A stretch of DNA of 64,000 nt, from positions 6,451,001 through 6,515,000 of the forward strand of contig NZ_BAAAWU010000001.1 in assembly GCF_039535235.1 (NCBI RefSeq). The letters run 5' to 3'. Each line of letters starts with the position of its first letter. Position 1 is the stretch's first letter. Made by a program: the position numbers and the translations under genes. The DNA is from Streptomyces roseoviridis. Lineage in GTDB: Bacteria; Actinomycetota; Actinomycetes; Streptomycetales; Streptomycetaceae. Of this stretch, positions 44,966 through 54,918 are shown one piece after another. The notes under the pieces were generated by a model. That model saw only the letters and a program-made list of their open reading frames with translations. It was not told where the DNA came from and did no database searches.

Positions 44966-46857
44966 CCGGGCCGTCGACCAGCATGCCCGTGGCGGGACTG
45001 GTGCCCGCCCCGCGGAGGGAACACGAGCACGCCGATCTCCTCGTCCGCAACGCCAAGGTGTTCACGGGGGACGCCGACCGCCCGGAGGCCGGTGCCGTCG
45101 CCCTCCGCGACGGCCGGGTCGCGGCCCTCGGTGACGACCACGACCTCGCCCGCCTCGTGGGCCCGGGAACGAGGGTCGTCGACGCGCTGGGCCGGCGGGT
45201 GATCCCCGGCCTCAACGACTCGCACCTGCACGTCATCCGGGGCGGCCTGAACTACGTCCTGGAGCTGCGCTGGGACGGCGTACGAAGCCTCCGGCACGCC
45301 CTCGCGATGCTGCGCGAGCAGGCCGGCCGCACCCCGAAGGGGCAGTGGATCCGGGTCGTGGGCGGCTGGACCGCCGAGCAGTTCGCCGAGCGCAGGATGC
45401 CGACCGTCGCCGAGCTGAACGCCGCCGCCCCCGACACCCCGGTCTTCGTCCTGCACCTGTACCAGTCGGCGCTGATGAACCGGGCCGCGGTCCAGGCCGC
45501 CGGATTCACCCGCGACACGCCCGATCCGCGCGGCGGACAGATCGTCCGGGGCCGGGACGGCGAACCCAACGGCGTGCTCCTCGCGGCGCCGAGCGCTCTC
45601 GTCCTGTACTCGACCCTGGCCAAGGCCCCCGTCCTCGACGAGGCCGACAAACGGACGTCGACCCGTCACTTCCTGCGGGAGCTGAACCGCTTCGGGCTGA
45701 CCTCGGCGGTCGACGCCGCCGGCGGGTTCCAGAACTTCCCCGACGACTACGCGACGGTCGTCGACCTCGCCAGGTCGGGAGAGCTGACCCTCCGGATCGC
45801 CTACCACCTCTTCCCGCAGACGGCCGGGCAGGAGCTCGCCGACCTGAAGCGCTGGACCGAGACGGTCAGGCCCGGGGACGGGAACGAGTGGCTCCGGCTG
45901 AACGGCGCGGGCGAGAACCTGACCTGGGCCGCCGCCGACTTCGAGAACTTCTCCGAGCCCCGGCCCGAACTCGCCGCCGGTTACGAGACCGAATTCGAGC
46001 AGGCCGTCCGGCTCCTGCTCGAGAACGGCTGGGGCTTCCGGCTCCACGCGACCTACGACGAGACGATCCGCCGCGACCTGGCCGTCTTCGAGAAGCTCGC
46101 CGCCGAGGGACTCTTCCCCGGCGGCAACCGCTGGCTCTTCGACCACGCGGAGACCGTCTCCGCCGACAGCCTCGACCGGATCGCCGCCCTCGGCGGCGCC
46201 GTCTCGGTCCAGAACCGGATGTCCTTCCAGGGCACCGCGTTCCTCCACCGCTACGGCGCCGAGGCCGCCGCCCACACCCCGCCCGTCCGGGCCATGCTCG
46301 ACCGGGGCCTGACCGTCGCGGCCGGAACCGACGCCACCCGCGTCTCCTCGTACAACCCGTGGGTCGCACTGCACTGGCTGGTGACCGGGCGCACCGTCGG
46401 CGGCACCGCGCTCTACCCGCCCGCGAACCTGCTCGACCGGGAGACCGCCCTCGGCCTCTACACCCGCGGCGGAGCGCGGCTCACCGGCGAGCAGGACGTC
46501 AAGGGGACCCTGCGGGAAGGGTCGTACGGCGACCTCGCGATCCTCTCCGACGACTACCTCACCGTTCCCGAGGACGTCATCCCCGGCATCGAGTCCGTCC
46601 TCACCGTCGTCGGCGGCCGCATCGTCTACGCGACCGCCGAGTACGAGGGACTCGACGAGCCCGTCCCGCCGGTCGGTCCGGAGTGGAGCCCGGTGGCCCG
46701 CTTCGGCGGCCACCAGCCGGGCCAGGGGGGCGCCCACCAGGCCGCGCTGGTGGCCGAGGCCGTCGCCGAGTCCGAGCAGCACCGCCGGTGGCGCGTCGCG
46801 CGCGGATCCGCCCCCGAGACGGCGCCGTCCTTCGTCGACCCCTGCTTCGATCACTGA
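44962..46857 (+). CDS. Amidohydrolase family protein (YtcJ-like)
   Basis: This metal-dependent hydrolase of 631 residues has the opening strand DLLVRNAKVFTGD, metal-binding VIPGLNDSHLHVI, later FRLHATYDETIR and FDHAETVS, and the Asp region VAAGTDATRVSSYNPW. The C-terminal sheet includes GSYGDLAILSDDYLTVPED. The YtcJ group acts on N-substituted amides or cyclic imides. Coupled to the esterase upstream, it suggests catabolism of an ester/amide compound. Confidence 0.88.
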   Translation: MTGPSTSMPVAGLVPAPRREHEHADLLVRNAKVFTGDADRPEAGAVALRDGRVAALGDDHDLARLVGPGTRVVDALGRRVIPGLNDSHLHVIRGGLNYVLELRWDGVRSLRHALAMLREQAGRTPKGQWIRVVGGWTAEQFAERRMPTVAELNAAAPDTPVFVLHLYQSALMNRAAVQAAGFTRDTPDPRGGQIVRGRDGEPNGVLLAAPSALVLYSTLAKAPVLDEADKRTSTRHFLRELNRFGLTSAVDAAGGFQNFPDDYATVVDLARSGELTLRIAYHLFPQTAGQELADLKRWTETVRPGDGNEWLRLNGAGENLTWAAADFENFSEPRPELAAGYETEFEQAVRLLLENGWGFRLHATYDETIRRDLAVFEKLAAEGLFPGGNRWLFDHAETVSADSLDRIAALGGAVSVQNRMSFQGTAFLHRYGAEAAAHTPPVRAMLDRGLTVAAGTDATRVSSYNPWVALHWLVTGRTVGGTALYPPANLLDRETALGLYTRGGARLTGEQDVKGTLREGSYGDLAILSDDYLTVPEDVIPGIESVLTVVGGRIVYATAEYEGLDEPVPPVGPEWSPVARFGGHQPGQGGAHQAALVAEAVAESEQHRRWRVARGSAPETAPSFVDPCFDH

Positions 46858-46871
46858 AAGAGAGACATCCG

Positions 46872-47603
46872 ATGACTGCCGTCTCCCCGGCCGCCGACGG
46901 CGGCGACGAACAGGACCCGGCCGCGCCCCCGGGACGCCGCTTCGAACCGGACCTCCGGTCGATGACACGGATCACCCTGCGGCCCATCGCCTCGCCCATG
47001 CCGCTCGGCTTCTTCACGATCGCCCTCGCGTCCGTGATGACCGGGTGCCTGCAGCTCGGGATCCTCGGGGAGGAGGCCCGTGCCGCCGTCGCGTTCACGG
47101 TGCTGCCGGCCTTCGTCCTCCAACTCCTCGTCAGCATCCTGGCCTTCGGCGCCCGTGACGTCATCGCGGCGACCCTGATGGCGGTGTTCGCGGGCAGCTG
47201 GCTGCCCTACTCGCTCATCATGCTCAGCGGCGCGGCCGACGGCCCGAAGGTCCTCGGCGTCCTCAACCTGGCGCTCCTCTGCTTCGGCGCGCTGATGACC
47301 GCCGTGACCGGGCCCAAGCGGGCGCTGTGGCTCGTCCTCGCGGTCTCCCTGCCCCGCTGGGCGGCCACCGGCCTCGCGGGCCTCACCGGGGCCGAATGGC
47401 TGACGCGTACGTCCGGGGCGCTCGGCCTCGTGGTGGCGCTCGTCGCGATGTACACGGCGTTCGCCCTGATGCTCGAGGACATGCGCAGCGAGCAGGTCCT
47501 GCCCATCGGCCGCAGCGGCCCCGCCCACCTCGCCGTGGAAGGCGACCTCGCCGTCCAGCTCCGCAACCTGGAACGCCAGGCGGGCGTGCGCCGCACGCTC
47601 TGA
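46872..47603 (+). CDS. Six-segment membrane protein, possibly GPR1/FUN34/YaaH type
   Basis: The protein has 243 residues. After a hydrophilic head come about six membrane segments beginning IASPMPLGFFTIALASVMTGCLQLGIL, like the NPAPLGLFGF opening of acetate/succinate channel proteins. The family assignment is tentative. The gene is 14 bases after the amidohydrolase gene and may carry its substrate or product. Confidence 0.65.
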   Translation: MTAVSPAADGGDEQDPAAPPGRRFEPDLRSMTRITLRPIASPMPLGFFTIALASVMTGCLQLGILGEEARAAVAFTVLPAFVLQLLVSILAFGARDVIAATLMAVFAGSWLPYSLIMLSGAADGPKVLGVLNLALLCFGALMTAVTGPKRALWLVLAVSLPRWAATGLAGLTGAEWLTRTSGALGLVVALVAMYTAFALMLEDMRSEQVLPIGRSGPAHLAVEGDLAVQLRNLERQAGVRRTL

Positions 47604-47657
47604 CCCCGCCCACCGGCCCCCGAACCACCCCGAACACCCCCACGGACAGGAGCACCC

Positions 47658-47972
47658 ATGGAACCCCGGCTCATCGACCGGCCCGAGAAGTCCCGGTACG
47701 AGGTCCTCGCCGGCGACGACGCCACCGAGACCGCCGGATTCGCCGAGTACCACCTCTCGGAGGGCGAGATCGCCTTCATCCACACCGAGATCGATCCCCG
47801 CTTCGGCGGCCAGGGCCTGGGCGGGCTGCTCGCCCGCGGCGCCCTCGACGACGCCCGGGCCCGTGGGCTGCGCGTCCTGCCGTACTGCCCCTTCGTCCGC
47901 GGCTGGATCGCCAAGCACCCCGAGTACGCCGACCTGGTGCCCGAGGCGCGCCGCGCCCGCTTCGGTCTGTGA
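47658..47972 (+). CDS. Small GNAT-fold acetyltransferase (YidJ/Gcn5-related type)
   Basis: The 104-residue protein has EGEIAFIHTEIDPRFGGQGLGGLLARGALDDARARGLRVLPYCPFVRGWIAKHPEYADL, the acetyl-CoA loop (GGQGLGG) and the C-terminal WIAKHPEY of the short GNAT subfamily. ATG 47658 follows AGGAG. It is not an obvious holothin acyltransferase, being very short and 20 kb from the cluster. Confidence 0.85.
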   Translation: MEPRLIDRPEKSRYEVLAGDDATETAGFAEYHLSEGEIAFIHTEIDPRFGGQGLGGLLARGALDDARARGLRVLPYCPFVRGWIAKHPEYADLVPEARRARFGL

Positions 47973-48018
47973 ACAACCCGCCGCACCCTTTCCCCGCCAC
48001 TCACCGAGGAGTTCCCCC

Positions 48019-48744
48019 ATGCCCCGACACGCCCGCCCCACCGTCGTCCTGGTCCACGGTGCCTTCGCCGACGCCTCCACCTTCGCCCGCGTCATCCCGG
48101 AACTGACCGCCGCCGGCCTGGACGTGCTGGCTCCGGCGGTGCCCAACCGCGGCCTCGTCGACGACGCCGCCTACATCGCCTCGGTGATCCGCGCCGTCGA
48201 AGGCCCCGTGATCCTGGTCGGGCACTCCTACGGCGGCGCCGTCATCACCCTCGCCGGCACGGAGGACAACGTCCGCGCGCTGGTCTACCTGGCCGGGTAT
48301 GCCCTGGAAGAGGGCGAGAGCCTCGGCGAGCTGCAGGGCCGCTTCCCCGACTCCGGCCTCGCCGACGCGCTCGTCCGGACACCCTTCCCCGTGGCCGGCT
48401 CCACCGAGACCGGCACCGACGTCTCGGTGCAGATCGGCAAGTTCCCCGCCCTCTTCGCCGCGGACGTCGACCCCGGCCTCGCCGCCGTGCTCGCGGTCTC
48501 CCAGCGCCCCCTGGCCGCACGGGCCTTCTCGGAGGCGGCACCGGTCGCCGCCTGGAGGACCAGGCCCTCGTGGGGCCTGGTGGCCTCCTCCGACCGCACG
48601 ATCAACCCCGACGTGGAGCGGTACGGATACGAGCGGGCCGGCATGACCACCGTCGAGGTCGACTCCTCGCACCTGGTCATGCTTTCCCAGCCCAAGGCCG
48701 TGGCGGAGCTGATCGTCGACGCGGCCCGGTCCACGGCGCACTGA
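48019..48744 (+). CDS. Alpha/beta hydrolase
   Basis: The 241-residue cytoplasmic protein has TVVLVHGAFADASTFARVIPEL, elbow ILVGHSYGGAVI and DSSHLVML near the end. It is close in pattern to the secreted 43133 protein and to the truncated gene at 63953. The function may be an esterase; it is not further assignable. Confidence 0.87.
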   Translation: MPRHARPTVVLVHGAFADASTFARVIPELTAAGLDVLAPAVPNRGLVDDAAYIASVIRAVEGPVILVGHSYGGAVITLAGTEDNVRALVYLAGYALEEGESLGELQGRFPDSGLADALVRTPFPVAGSTETGTDVSVQIGKFPALFAADVDPGLAAVLAVSQRPLAARAFSEAAPVAAWRTRPSWGLVASSDRTINPDVERYGYERAGMTTVEVDSSHLVMLSQPKAVAELIVDAARSTAH

Positions 48745-48760
48745 CACGACGCTTGAACAT

Positions 48761-48797
48761 CGAACGATTGGTCTCCGTCGTTCGAACGAGGTAGCTT
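48761..48797 (+). promoter_or_regulatory. Inverted repeat CGAACGA-N10-TCGTTCG in the ABC-importer promoter
   Basis: CGAACGA (48761-48767) and TCGTTCG (48778-48784) form an inverted repeat. TAGCTT (48792-48797) may be the -10. It sits 52 bp before the solute-binding protein gene and is a candidate operator, possibly for the LAL at 52026. Confidence 0.45.
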
Positions 48798-48848
48798 TCC
48801 GGAACGCCCGCCGAGAACACCCGGCGGGCGATCGGAGGAAGCACACCC

Positions 48849-50180
48849 ATGAGGTTCGGCGCGAGGCTCGCGCTCGCCGTCATCACCCTCGCCGTCACCG
48901 CCACCGCCTGCGGCACCCCGCGGGACAGCGGCTCACCGTCGCGCACCACCGCGGACTGCGCACCGTACGCCCGCTACGGCAAGCACCCCGGCACCAGGGT
49001 CACCGTCTACGCGGAGAACCGGGACCGGGAAGCGGACCTGTTCGAAGAGACCTGGGCCGACTTCGCCGACTGCACGGGAATCGACGTCCGGTACGAGGGG
49101 GACGGGGAGTTCGAGGCCCAGATCCAGGTCCGGGTCGACGGCGGCAGCGCGCCCGATGTGGCGTTCTTCCCCCAGCCCGGCCTCCTGGAACGCTTCGCGC
49201 GGGCGGGGAAGCTCAAGCCCGTCAGCCCCGGGGTCGCGACCCTGGCGAAGCAGGGCTGGTCGGCGGACTGGAACAGCTACGCCACCGTGGACGGCACCCT
49301 CTACGGCACTCCACTCGTCGCCAACGTGAAGTCGTTCGTCTGGTACTCCCCGACGTTCTTCCGCGACAAGGGACTGAGCGTTCCCCGTACCTGGTCCGAG
49401 CTGATGGCCGTGACGGAGAAGGTCGCGGCGTCGGGAGTCAAGCCGTGGTGTGCGGGCGTCGAGTCCGCCGAGGCGACCGGCTGGCCCGTGACGGACTGGA
49501 TCGAGGACGTCCTCCTCCGCCAGCAGGGCACGGACGTCTACGACCAGTGGGTCGCCCACGAGATCCCGTTCGACGACCCCCGTGTCATCCAGGCCATGAA
49601 CACCGTCGGGTCCATCCTCAAGAACGACCGGTACGCCAACGGCGGTTTCGGCCCCGCCCGGTCGATGGCGTCGATCTCCTTCCAGGAGGCCGGCACACCG
49701 GTCCTCTCCGGCGACTGCGCGATGCACCGCCAGGCGTCGTTCTACGCCGACATGTGGCCGAAGGGCACCGAGATCGGACCGGACAAGGACGTCCACGTCT
49801 TCCTCCTGCCGGGCGCCGACCCGGCGAGCCGCCCCGTCCTGGGCGGCGGGGTGTTCACCGCGGCGTTCGCCGACCGTCCCGAAGTACGGGCGTTCCAGGA
49901 GTATCTGGCCACCGCGGACTTCGCGAACGCGCGGATGAGGAAGGGCCCGTACGTCTCGGCGAACAGGGGCGTGGACCCGGCGAACGCCGCGACCGAGGTC
50001 GACAGGCTCTCCATCCGGCTGCTCCAGGACCCGAGGACACAGTTCAGGTTCGACGGTTCGGATCTCATGCCCGCGTCGGTCGGCGCGGGGACGTTCTGGA
50101 AGGGAGCCGTCGACTGGATCGGCGGCGCGAGCACCCGCCAGGTCGCCGGCTCCATCGAACGTTCCTGGCCGAGAAGTTGA
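48849..50180 (+). CDS. ABC transporter solute-binding lipoprotein (sugar type, family 1)
   Basis: The 443-residue protein has a lipoprotein signal (AVITLAVTATAC, Cys21). The mature part reads VTVYAENRDREADLFEETWADFADCTGIDVRYEGDGEFEAQIQVRVDGGSAPDVAFFPQPG, the fold opening of sugar-binding proteins. It delivers a solute, likely an oligosaccharide, to the two permeases behind it. No ATPase lies in the operon, so a shared MsiK-type ATPase elsewhere is presumed. Confidence 0.9.
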   Translation: MRFGARLALAVITLAVTATACGTPRDSGSPSRTTADCAPYARYGKHPGTRVTVYAENRDREADLFEETWADFADCTGIDVRYEGDGEFEAQIQVRVDGGSAPDVAFFPQPGLLERFARAGKLKPVSPGVATLAKQGWSADWNSYATVDGTLYGTPLVANVKSFVWYSPTFFRDKGLSVPRTWSELMAVTEKVAASGVKPWCAGVESAEATGWPVTDWIEDVLLRQQGTDVYDQWVAHEIPFDDPRVIQAMNTVGSILKNDRYANGGFGPARSMASISFQEAGTPVLSGDCAMHRQASFYADMWPKGTEIGPDKDVHVFLLPGADPASRPVLGGGVFTAAFADRPEVRAFQEYLATADFANARMRKGPYVSANRGVDPANAATEVDRLSIRLLQDPRTQFRFDGSDLMPASVGAGTFWKGAVDWIGGASTRQVAGSIERSWPRS

Positions 50181-51145
50181 TGTCGTTCGACGCCGTCGCC
50201 CAGCAGCCCAAGCTGCTGTACCTGCTCCAGGGCGTCGCCGCCTTCGCGGCGGTCGTCTCCCTCGTCCTCCTCGCCCTGCACCGGGGGCCGGTACGGAGAA
50301 GGGCCGCGGCCCTGATCCTGCTGGCTCCCGCACTGGCACTGCTCACGATCGGTCTTCTCCTGCCGGGTCTGCGCACCCTGGCGCTGTCGTTCACCGACAA
50401 CGGCGGAGACGCGTGGGTCGGCCTCGACAACTACGTCTGGATGTTCACCGACCACCGAGCGCTGGTGGCACTGCGCAACACCGTGGCGTGGGTGGTCCTC
50501 GTGCCGCTGACGTCCACCGCGGTGGGTCTGCTCTACGCGGCGGCCGTCGCACGGTCGCGGTTCAGAACGTTCGCGCTGTCCCTGGTCCTGACGCCGATGG
50601 CGATCTCCTTCGTCGGTGCGGGTGTCGTCTGGAAGTTCGTCTACGCCTACCGGCCCGCGGAAGCCGGGCAGGTGGGACTGCTGAACCAGCTCGTCGTCGC
50701 GATCGGCGGCGAACCGAGGCAGTGGCTCGTGGACCCTCCCTGGAACGTCCTGTTCCTCGTCGTTGCCATGGTGTGGACGCAGACGGGCTTCGCGGCCGTC
50801 CTGCTGGCCGGCGCGATCCGAGCCGTACCCGCTGAGCTGACCGAGGCCGCCCGGCTCGACGGTGCGTCCCCCGGGCAGGTCCTCCGGCGGATCACCGTGC
50901 CGTCGATCCGGCCCACGCTCCTCGTCGTGCTCCTCGCCCAGGCGGTCGCCACCTTCAAGGCCTTCGACATCGTGAAGACCATGACCGGCGGACAGTTCGA
51001 CACGGGCGTCCTCGCCCACGAGATGTACGACCAGGCGTTCCGCTACGGCGAGACGGGCCGCGGCGCGGCGCTCGCCGTGCTCCTCTTCCTCCTCGTCACT
51101 CCCTTCGTCGCCCACCAGGTCCGGGCGCGGCGGAGGACGGGATGA
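50180..51145 (+). CDS. Sugar ABC transporter permease (MalF type)
   Basis: The 321-residue permease starts at ATG 50180, overlapping the binding-protein stop (TGATG). It has six to eight membrane segments and the EAA loop LTEAARLDGASPGQVLRRITVPSIRP that docks with the ATPase. Confidence 0.9.
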   Translation: MSFDAVAQQPKLLYLLQGVAAFAAVVSLVLLALHRGPVRRRAAALILLAPALALLTIGLLLPGLRTLALSFTDNGGDAWVGLDNYVWMFTDHRALVALRNTVAWVVLVPLTSTAVGLLYAAAVARSRFRTFALSLVLTPMAISFVGAGVVWKFVYAYRPAEAGQVGLLNQLVVAIGGEPRQWLVDPPWNVLFLVVAMVWTQTGFAAVLLAGAIRAVPAELTEAARLDGASPGQVLRRITVPSIRPTLLVVLLAQAVATFKAFDIVKTMTGGQFDTGVLAHEMYDQAFRYGETGRGAALAVLLFLLVTPFVAHQVRARRRTG

Positions 51146-52029
51146 ACGGCGTCCGGGAGCGACTGGCCTCCCGCGCCGGCACGTCGACCGCCGTGGTGAT
51201 CGCGGTCCTGTGGACGACACCGACCCTCGGACTTCTGCTCTCCTCCTTCCGCCCCGAGGAGGAGATCAAGACGACGGGCTGGTGGACCGTCCTCGGCACG
51301 CCGAACCTCACGCTCGACAACTACGGCGAGGTGCTGTCCGGCGGCGGGAACGGGTCGGGGCGGCTCGCGGAGCACTTCGTCAACTCCGTCGTCATCACCG
51401 TTCCCTCGGTGCTGTTCCCGCTCGTCCTGGCCTTCTTCGCGGCGTACGCCCTGGCCTGGATCGACTTCAAGGGGCGCGACGCGCTCGTCGTCGGCGTCTT
51501 CGCGCTCCAGGTCGTGCCGCTCCAGATGGCGCTCGTCCCCCTCCTGAGGCTCTTCTCCCAGGGCTGGCTGTTCCTGCCCGCGTGGCACCTCACCGGTCCC
51601 GCGCGGTTCGGCCAGATCTGGTTCGCCCACACGGCCTTCGCGCTGCCCTTCGCGGTGTTCCTCCTGCACAACTTCCTGGCGGCGCTGCCCCGGGACCTGA
51701 TCGAGGCCGCCCGCGTCGACGGCGCCTCGCACGGGACGCTGCTGCTCCGGATCGTGCTGCCGCTGGCCCGCCCGGCCCTTGCCGGCTTCGCCGTCATCCA
51801 GTTCATCTGGGTGTGGAACGACCTCCTCGTGGCACTGACCCTGTCGGGCGGAACGGCCGAGACCGCGCCCATGACGGTCAGACTGGCGAGCCTGGCCGGG
51901 ACCTACGGCAACGAGTGGCAGCGGCTCACCGCGGGAGCCTTCGTGGCGGCGCTCGGTCCGCTGCTCGTCCTCTTCCTCCTCCGGCGGCACTTCGCACGGG
52001 GACTGCTCGCCGGATCGGTCAAGGGATGA
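51142..52029 (+). CDS. Sugar ABC transporter permease (MalG type)
   Basis: The 295-residue permease overlaps the previous stop (ATGA). Six membrane segments and the EAA loop LIEAARVDGASHGTLLLRIVLPLARP are visible. It is the partner of the 50180 permease. Its stop overlaps the LAL start. Confidence 0.9.
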   Translation: MNGVRERLASRAGTSTAVVIAVLWTTPTLGLLLSSFRPEEEIKTTGWWTVLGTPNLTLDNYGEVLSGGGNGSGRLAEHFVNSVVITVPSVLFPLVLAFFAAYALAWIDFKGRDALVVGVFALQVVPLQMALVPLLRLFSQGWLFLPAWHLTGPARFGQIWFAHTAFALPFAVFLLHNFLAALPRDLIEAARVDGASHGTLLLRIVLPLARPALAGFAVIQFIWVWNDLLVALTLSGGTAETAPMTVRLASLAGTYGNEWQRLTAGAFVAALGPLLVLFLLRRHFARGLLAGSVKG

Positions 52030-54782
52030 GCCCCGACAGGCCCGACGGGCAGGGCGCGGCGACGGGGCTGAGCCGGCCCGGGCTGCGGGGCCGCGAAGTC
52101 GAACTGGAGCAGCTGCGCGCCCTGGTCGAAGCGGTGAGGGACGGCGAGGGAGGCGCGGTCGCGCTGCTCCTCGGCGAGCCCGGGATCGGCAAGACCGCGC
52201 TCCTGCGGGAGACCGTTCCGCTCGCACGGGAGCGGGGATTCCTCGTCAGCCAGGGCCGCGCCGAGGAACTGCACGCACTGGCGCCGCTGGCCTCACTGGC
52301 CTCGGGCCTCCTGCACGGTGACCCGCCGCTGCTCTCCGGCACGGACCTCGCGGACCTCGCGGGCCACCACGACCAGCGCATCTGGCTCGTCGAACGGCTC
52401 GCCCAGCTGATCGAGGAACGCTCGGCGGGCAGACCCGTACTGATCGCGGTCGACGACGTCCAATGGGCCGACCCGCTGAGCCGTTTCGCCCTGAGCGTCC
52501 TGCCGGCACGGCTGCTCAGCTCCCCGGTCCTCTGGCTGCTCACCAGCAGGGAGGACCCGGGGCTGCACGGGCAGGGGCCGCTGACGACGACCCTCCCCCT
52601 GCGGCCGCTGTCCGGGACGGCCCTGGCCGAACTGGCCCGCGACGTCCTCGGCGCGGACGTCCCGGCGCGGGTGGGGGAACTCCTCGACGGGGCGGGCGGC
52701 AACCCCTTCCTCGCGGCCGAGATGCTCTCGGGCATCGCGGCGACGGGGGCGGACGGGGCGGAGCCGCCCGAGCGGCTGGTCCTCGGCGTACGCGGCCGCC
52801 TGGCCGACCTCCGGCCGGACACCCTGCACTTCCTGCGGATCGGCTCGGTCCTCGGCCGCGCCTTCTCGCTCACCGACGCCGCAGCCCTGTGCGGCCGGCC
52901 CGCCTCCGGACTCAGCGCCGAAGTGGACGAGGCGATCGCGGCCGCCCTCCTCCACGACGACGGCGAACGCCTCCTGTTCCGCCACGACCTGCTCCGCCAA
53001 GCGGTCTACGCCGACCTCGCCCCCTCCGTACGCCGGGCACTGCACCGGGAGGCCGCCAGCCGGCTCGTCGCGGCGGGCCGGAGCTCCGGCGACGCGGTCC
53101 CGCACCTGCTCAAGAGCGCCGAACCCGGCGACATGGAGGCGATCGGACTCCTCGGCACGGCCGCCGAGGACGTGATCGCCGTGATGCCCGACCTCGCCGC
53201 CGACCTGGCCGTACGAGCCCTGGAACTCGTACCGGCCCGTGCGCCCATGGCGTACGACGTGGGGGAGCGGGCCATCGTCGCGCTGACCCGCGCGGGCCGG
53301 TACACGCAGGCACGGGACATAGGCGACGTGCTGCTCGCCCGGCAGCCGCCCCTGGACGTCTTCGCCCGTCTGCAGTCCGTGCTCGGCGACATGCTCTGGC
53401 ACCTCGACGACGTCCACGAGCTGACCCGCCGCACGACGACGGCGCTGGCAGCCGTCACCGACCCGGCGGTCCGTGCCCGCCTGATCGCCCGTCAGGCCCT
53501 GGCCCGGTCCCGCGGGAGCGACCTCGCGGCCGCTCGGGAGACCGGTGAACGGGCACTCGCCGAGGCGGAGCGAGCAGGTGACAGGGAGGCCCGCGTCCTC
53601 GCCCTGTGGGGTCTCGGCGAGATCGCCCTCAACGCGGGCGACTGCGCCGCGGCCGTCGCACACCACACCGCGCTGAGCGTGTTCGACTCGGCCTTCCTGC
53701 CCGAGGAGGCCGTCGCCCTGATCCACATGGACGAATTCGACGCCGTACGGCGACTGCTCCGTACGGCGGGCGACCTCCCCCTGCGCCCCGCCATGCTCCT
53801 CTGGACCCAGGGAACGCTGAACATGGGGCTCGGGCGGCTCGACGACGCGGACGCCGACTTCGTCACCGCCGAACGTCTCGAAGCGGACCTCCACGTGCCC
53901 GGCAACCTGGTCAACATCCGCGTCAACCGCGGCCTCCTCGCCCTGCTGCGCGGCGACCACGACGCCGCGCGGGAACACCTCGACGTCGTGCGGAGGGCCG
54001 TGGCCGACCGGCCGAACACGGGCAACCACGCCACGCACCGGTACTTCGAGGCCGCCGTCGCCGACGCCGACGGCGACCACGCGGCAGCGGCCGAACTCGT
54101 CCGGTCGGTGCAGCAGGACCACCCCTTCCTCCGCTGGCGGCTCCTGCGCCCTCATGTCGTCCAGGCCGTGCGGATCGCCCTGCGCGGCGGGGACCGGAAG
54201 CTCGCCGCGGACCTCGCCGCACAGGCCGCCGCACACGCCGCCCGCAATCCCGCCGTGCCGACCGCCCGGGGCACGGCCGCCCACGCGTCCGCCCTGGTGA
54301 ACGCCGACCACGGACTCCTGGAGCGGGCGGTGGACATCCTGCTGGACGGCCCGCGGCCGCTGCCCCTCGCCGCCGCGTCCGCCGACCTGGGGCGTGCCCT
54401 TCTGGCCTCGGGCGACCCCGCCGCGACACCCGCCCTGACCAGGGCGCACGACATCTACGCCCAGGCGGGGGCCGAGGCCGAGGCCGACCGGGTCCGGGCC
54501 GAACTGGAACGGAGCACACGCCGCCCCGGCCGGCGCACCGGACGACTCGGGCCGCGCACCGACCAGGGCTGGGACGCGCTCACGGCCTCGGAACGGAAGG
54601 TGGCCCGGCTGATCGCCGCGGGCCACACCAACCGGTCGGCCGCGGAGGCCCTCGTCGTCTCGCCGCACACGGTCAACACCCATCTGGCGTCGATCTTCCG
54701 CAAGCTCGCGGTGCGTTCCAGGGTCCACCTGGCCCGGATCGTCCTCGCGGAGGACGACGAGGCAACGGCCCACGACGACTGA
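52026..54782 (+). CDS. LAL-type LuxR family regulator coupled to ABC importer
   Basis: The 918-residue protein starts at ATG 52026, overlapping the permease stop (ATGA). It has P-loop LLGEPGIGKTALL, Walker-B-like LIAVDDVQWADPL, TPR-rich middle, and C-terminal HTH LTASERKVARLIAAGHTNRSAAEALVVSPHTVNTHLASIFRKL. Translational coupling ties its amount to that of the transporter, so it may sense the imported sugar, as MalT does. Confidence 0.92.
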   Translation: MSPDRPDGQGAATGLSRPGLRGREVELEQLRALVEAVRDGEGGAVALLLGEPGIGKTALLRETVPLARERGFLVSQGRAEELHALAPLASLASGLLHGDPPLLSGTDLADLAGHHDQRIWLVERLAQLIEERSAGRPVLIAVDDVQWADPLSRFALSVLPARLLSSPVLWLLTSREDPGLHGQGPLTTTLPLRPLSGTALAELARDVLGADVPARVGELLDGAGGNPFLAAEMLSGIAATGADGAEPPERLVLGVRGRLADLRPDTLHFLRIGSVLGRAFSLTDAAALCGRPASGLSAEVDEAIAAALLHDDGERLLFRHDLLRQAVYADLAPSVRRALHREAASRLVAAGRSSGDAVPHLLKSAEPGDMEAIGLLGTAAEDVIAVMPDLAADLAVRALELVPARAPMAYDVGERAIVALTRAGRYTQARDIGDVLLARQPPLDVFARLQSVLGDMLWHLDDVHELTRRTTTALAAVTDPAVRARLIARQALARSRGSDLAAARETGERALAEAERAGDREARVLALWGLGEIALNAGDCAAAVAHHTALSVFDSAFLPEEAVALIHMDEFDAVRRLLRTAGDLPLRPAMLLWTQGTLNMGLGRLDDADADFVTAERLEADLHVPGNLVNIRVNRGLLALLRGDHDAAREHLDVVRRAVADRPNTGNHATHRYFEAAVADADGDHAAAAELVRSVQQDHPFLRWRLLRPHVVQAVRIALRGGDRKLAADLAAQAAAHAARNPAVPTARGTAAHASALVNADHGLLERAVDILLDGPRPLPLAAASADLGRALLASGDPAATPALTRAHDIYAQAGAEAEADRVRAELERSTRRPGRRTGRLGPRTDQGWDALTASERKVARLIAAGHTNRSAAEALVVSPHTVNTHLASIFRKLAVRSRVHLARIVLAEDDEATAHDD

Positions 54783-54918
54783 GCACGGGTTCTGCGCCCC
54801 CGTGCAAGGGGTGGTGCGCGGTACGGCAACAGGAGGCGCGCAGCCGGTCCTAGCGTGACGGACACGCCGCGCCGCTTCGACGCGCGGACCAGCCACCCCG
54901 AATCGAGGAAGCATCCCC

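Noticed and set aside
47658..47972. GNAT gene as the missing holothin acyltransferase
   Set aside because: It is only 104 residues, of a generic short GNAT subfamily, and lies about 20 kb from the cluster among catabolic genes.
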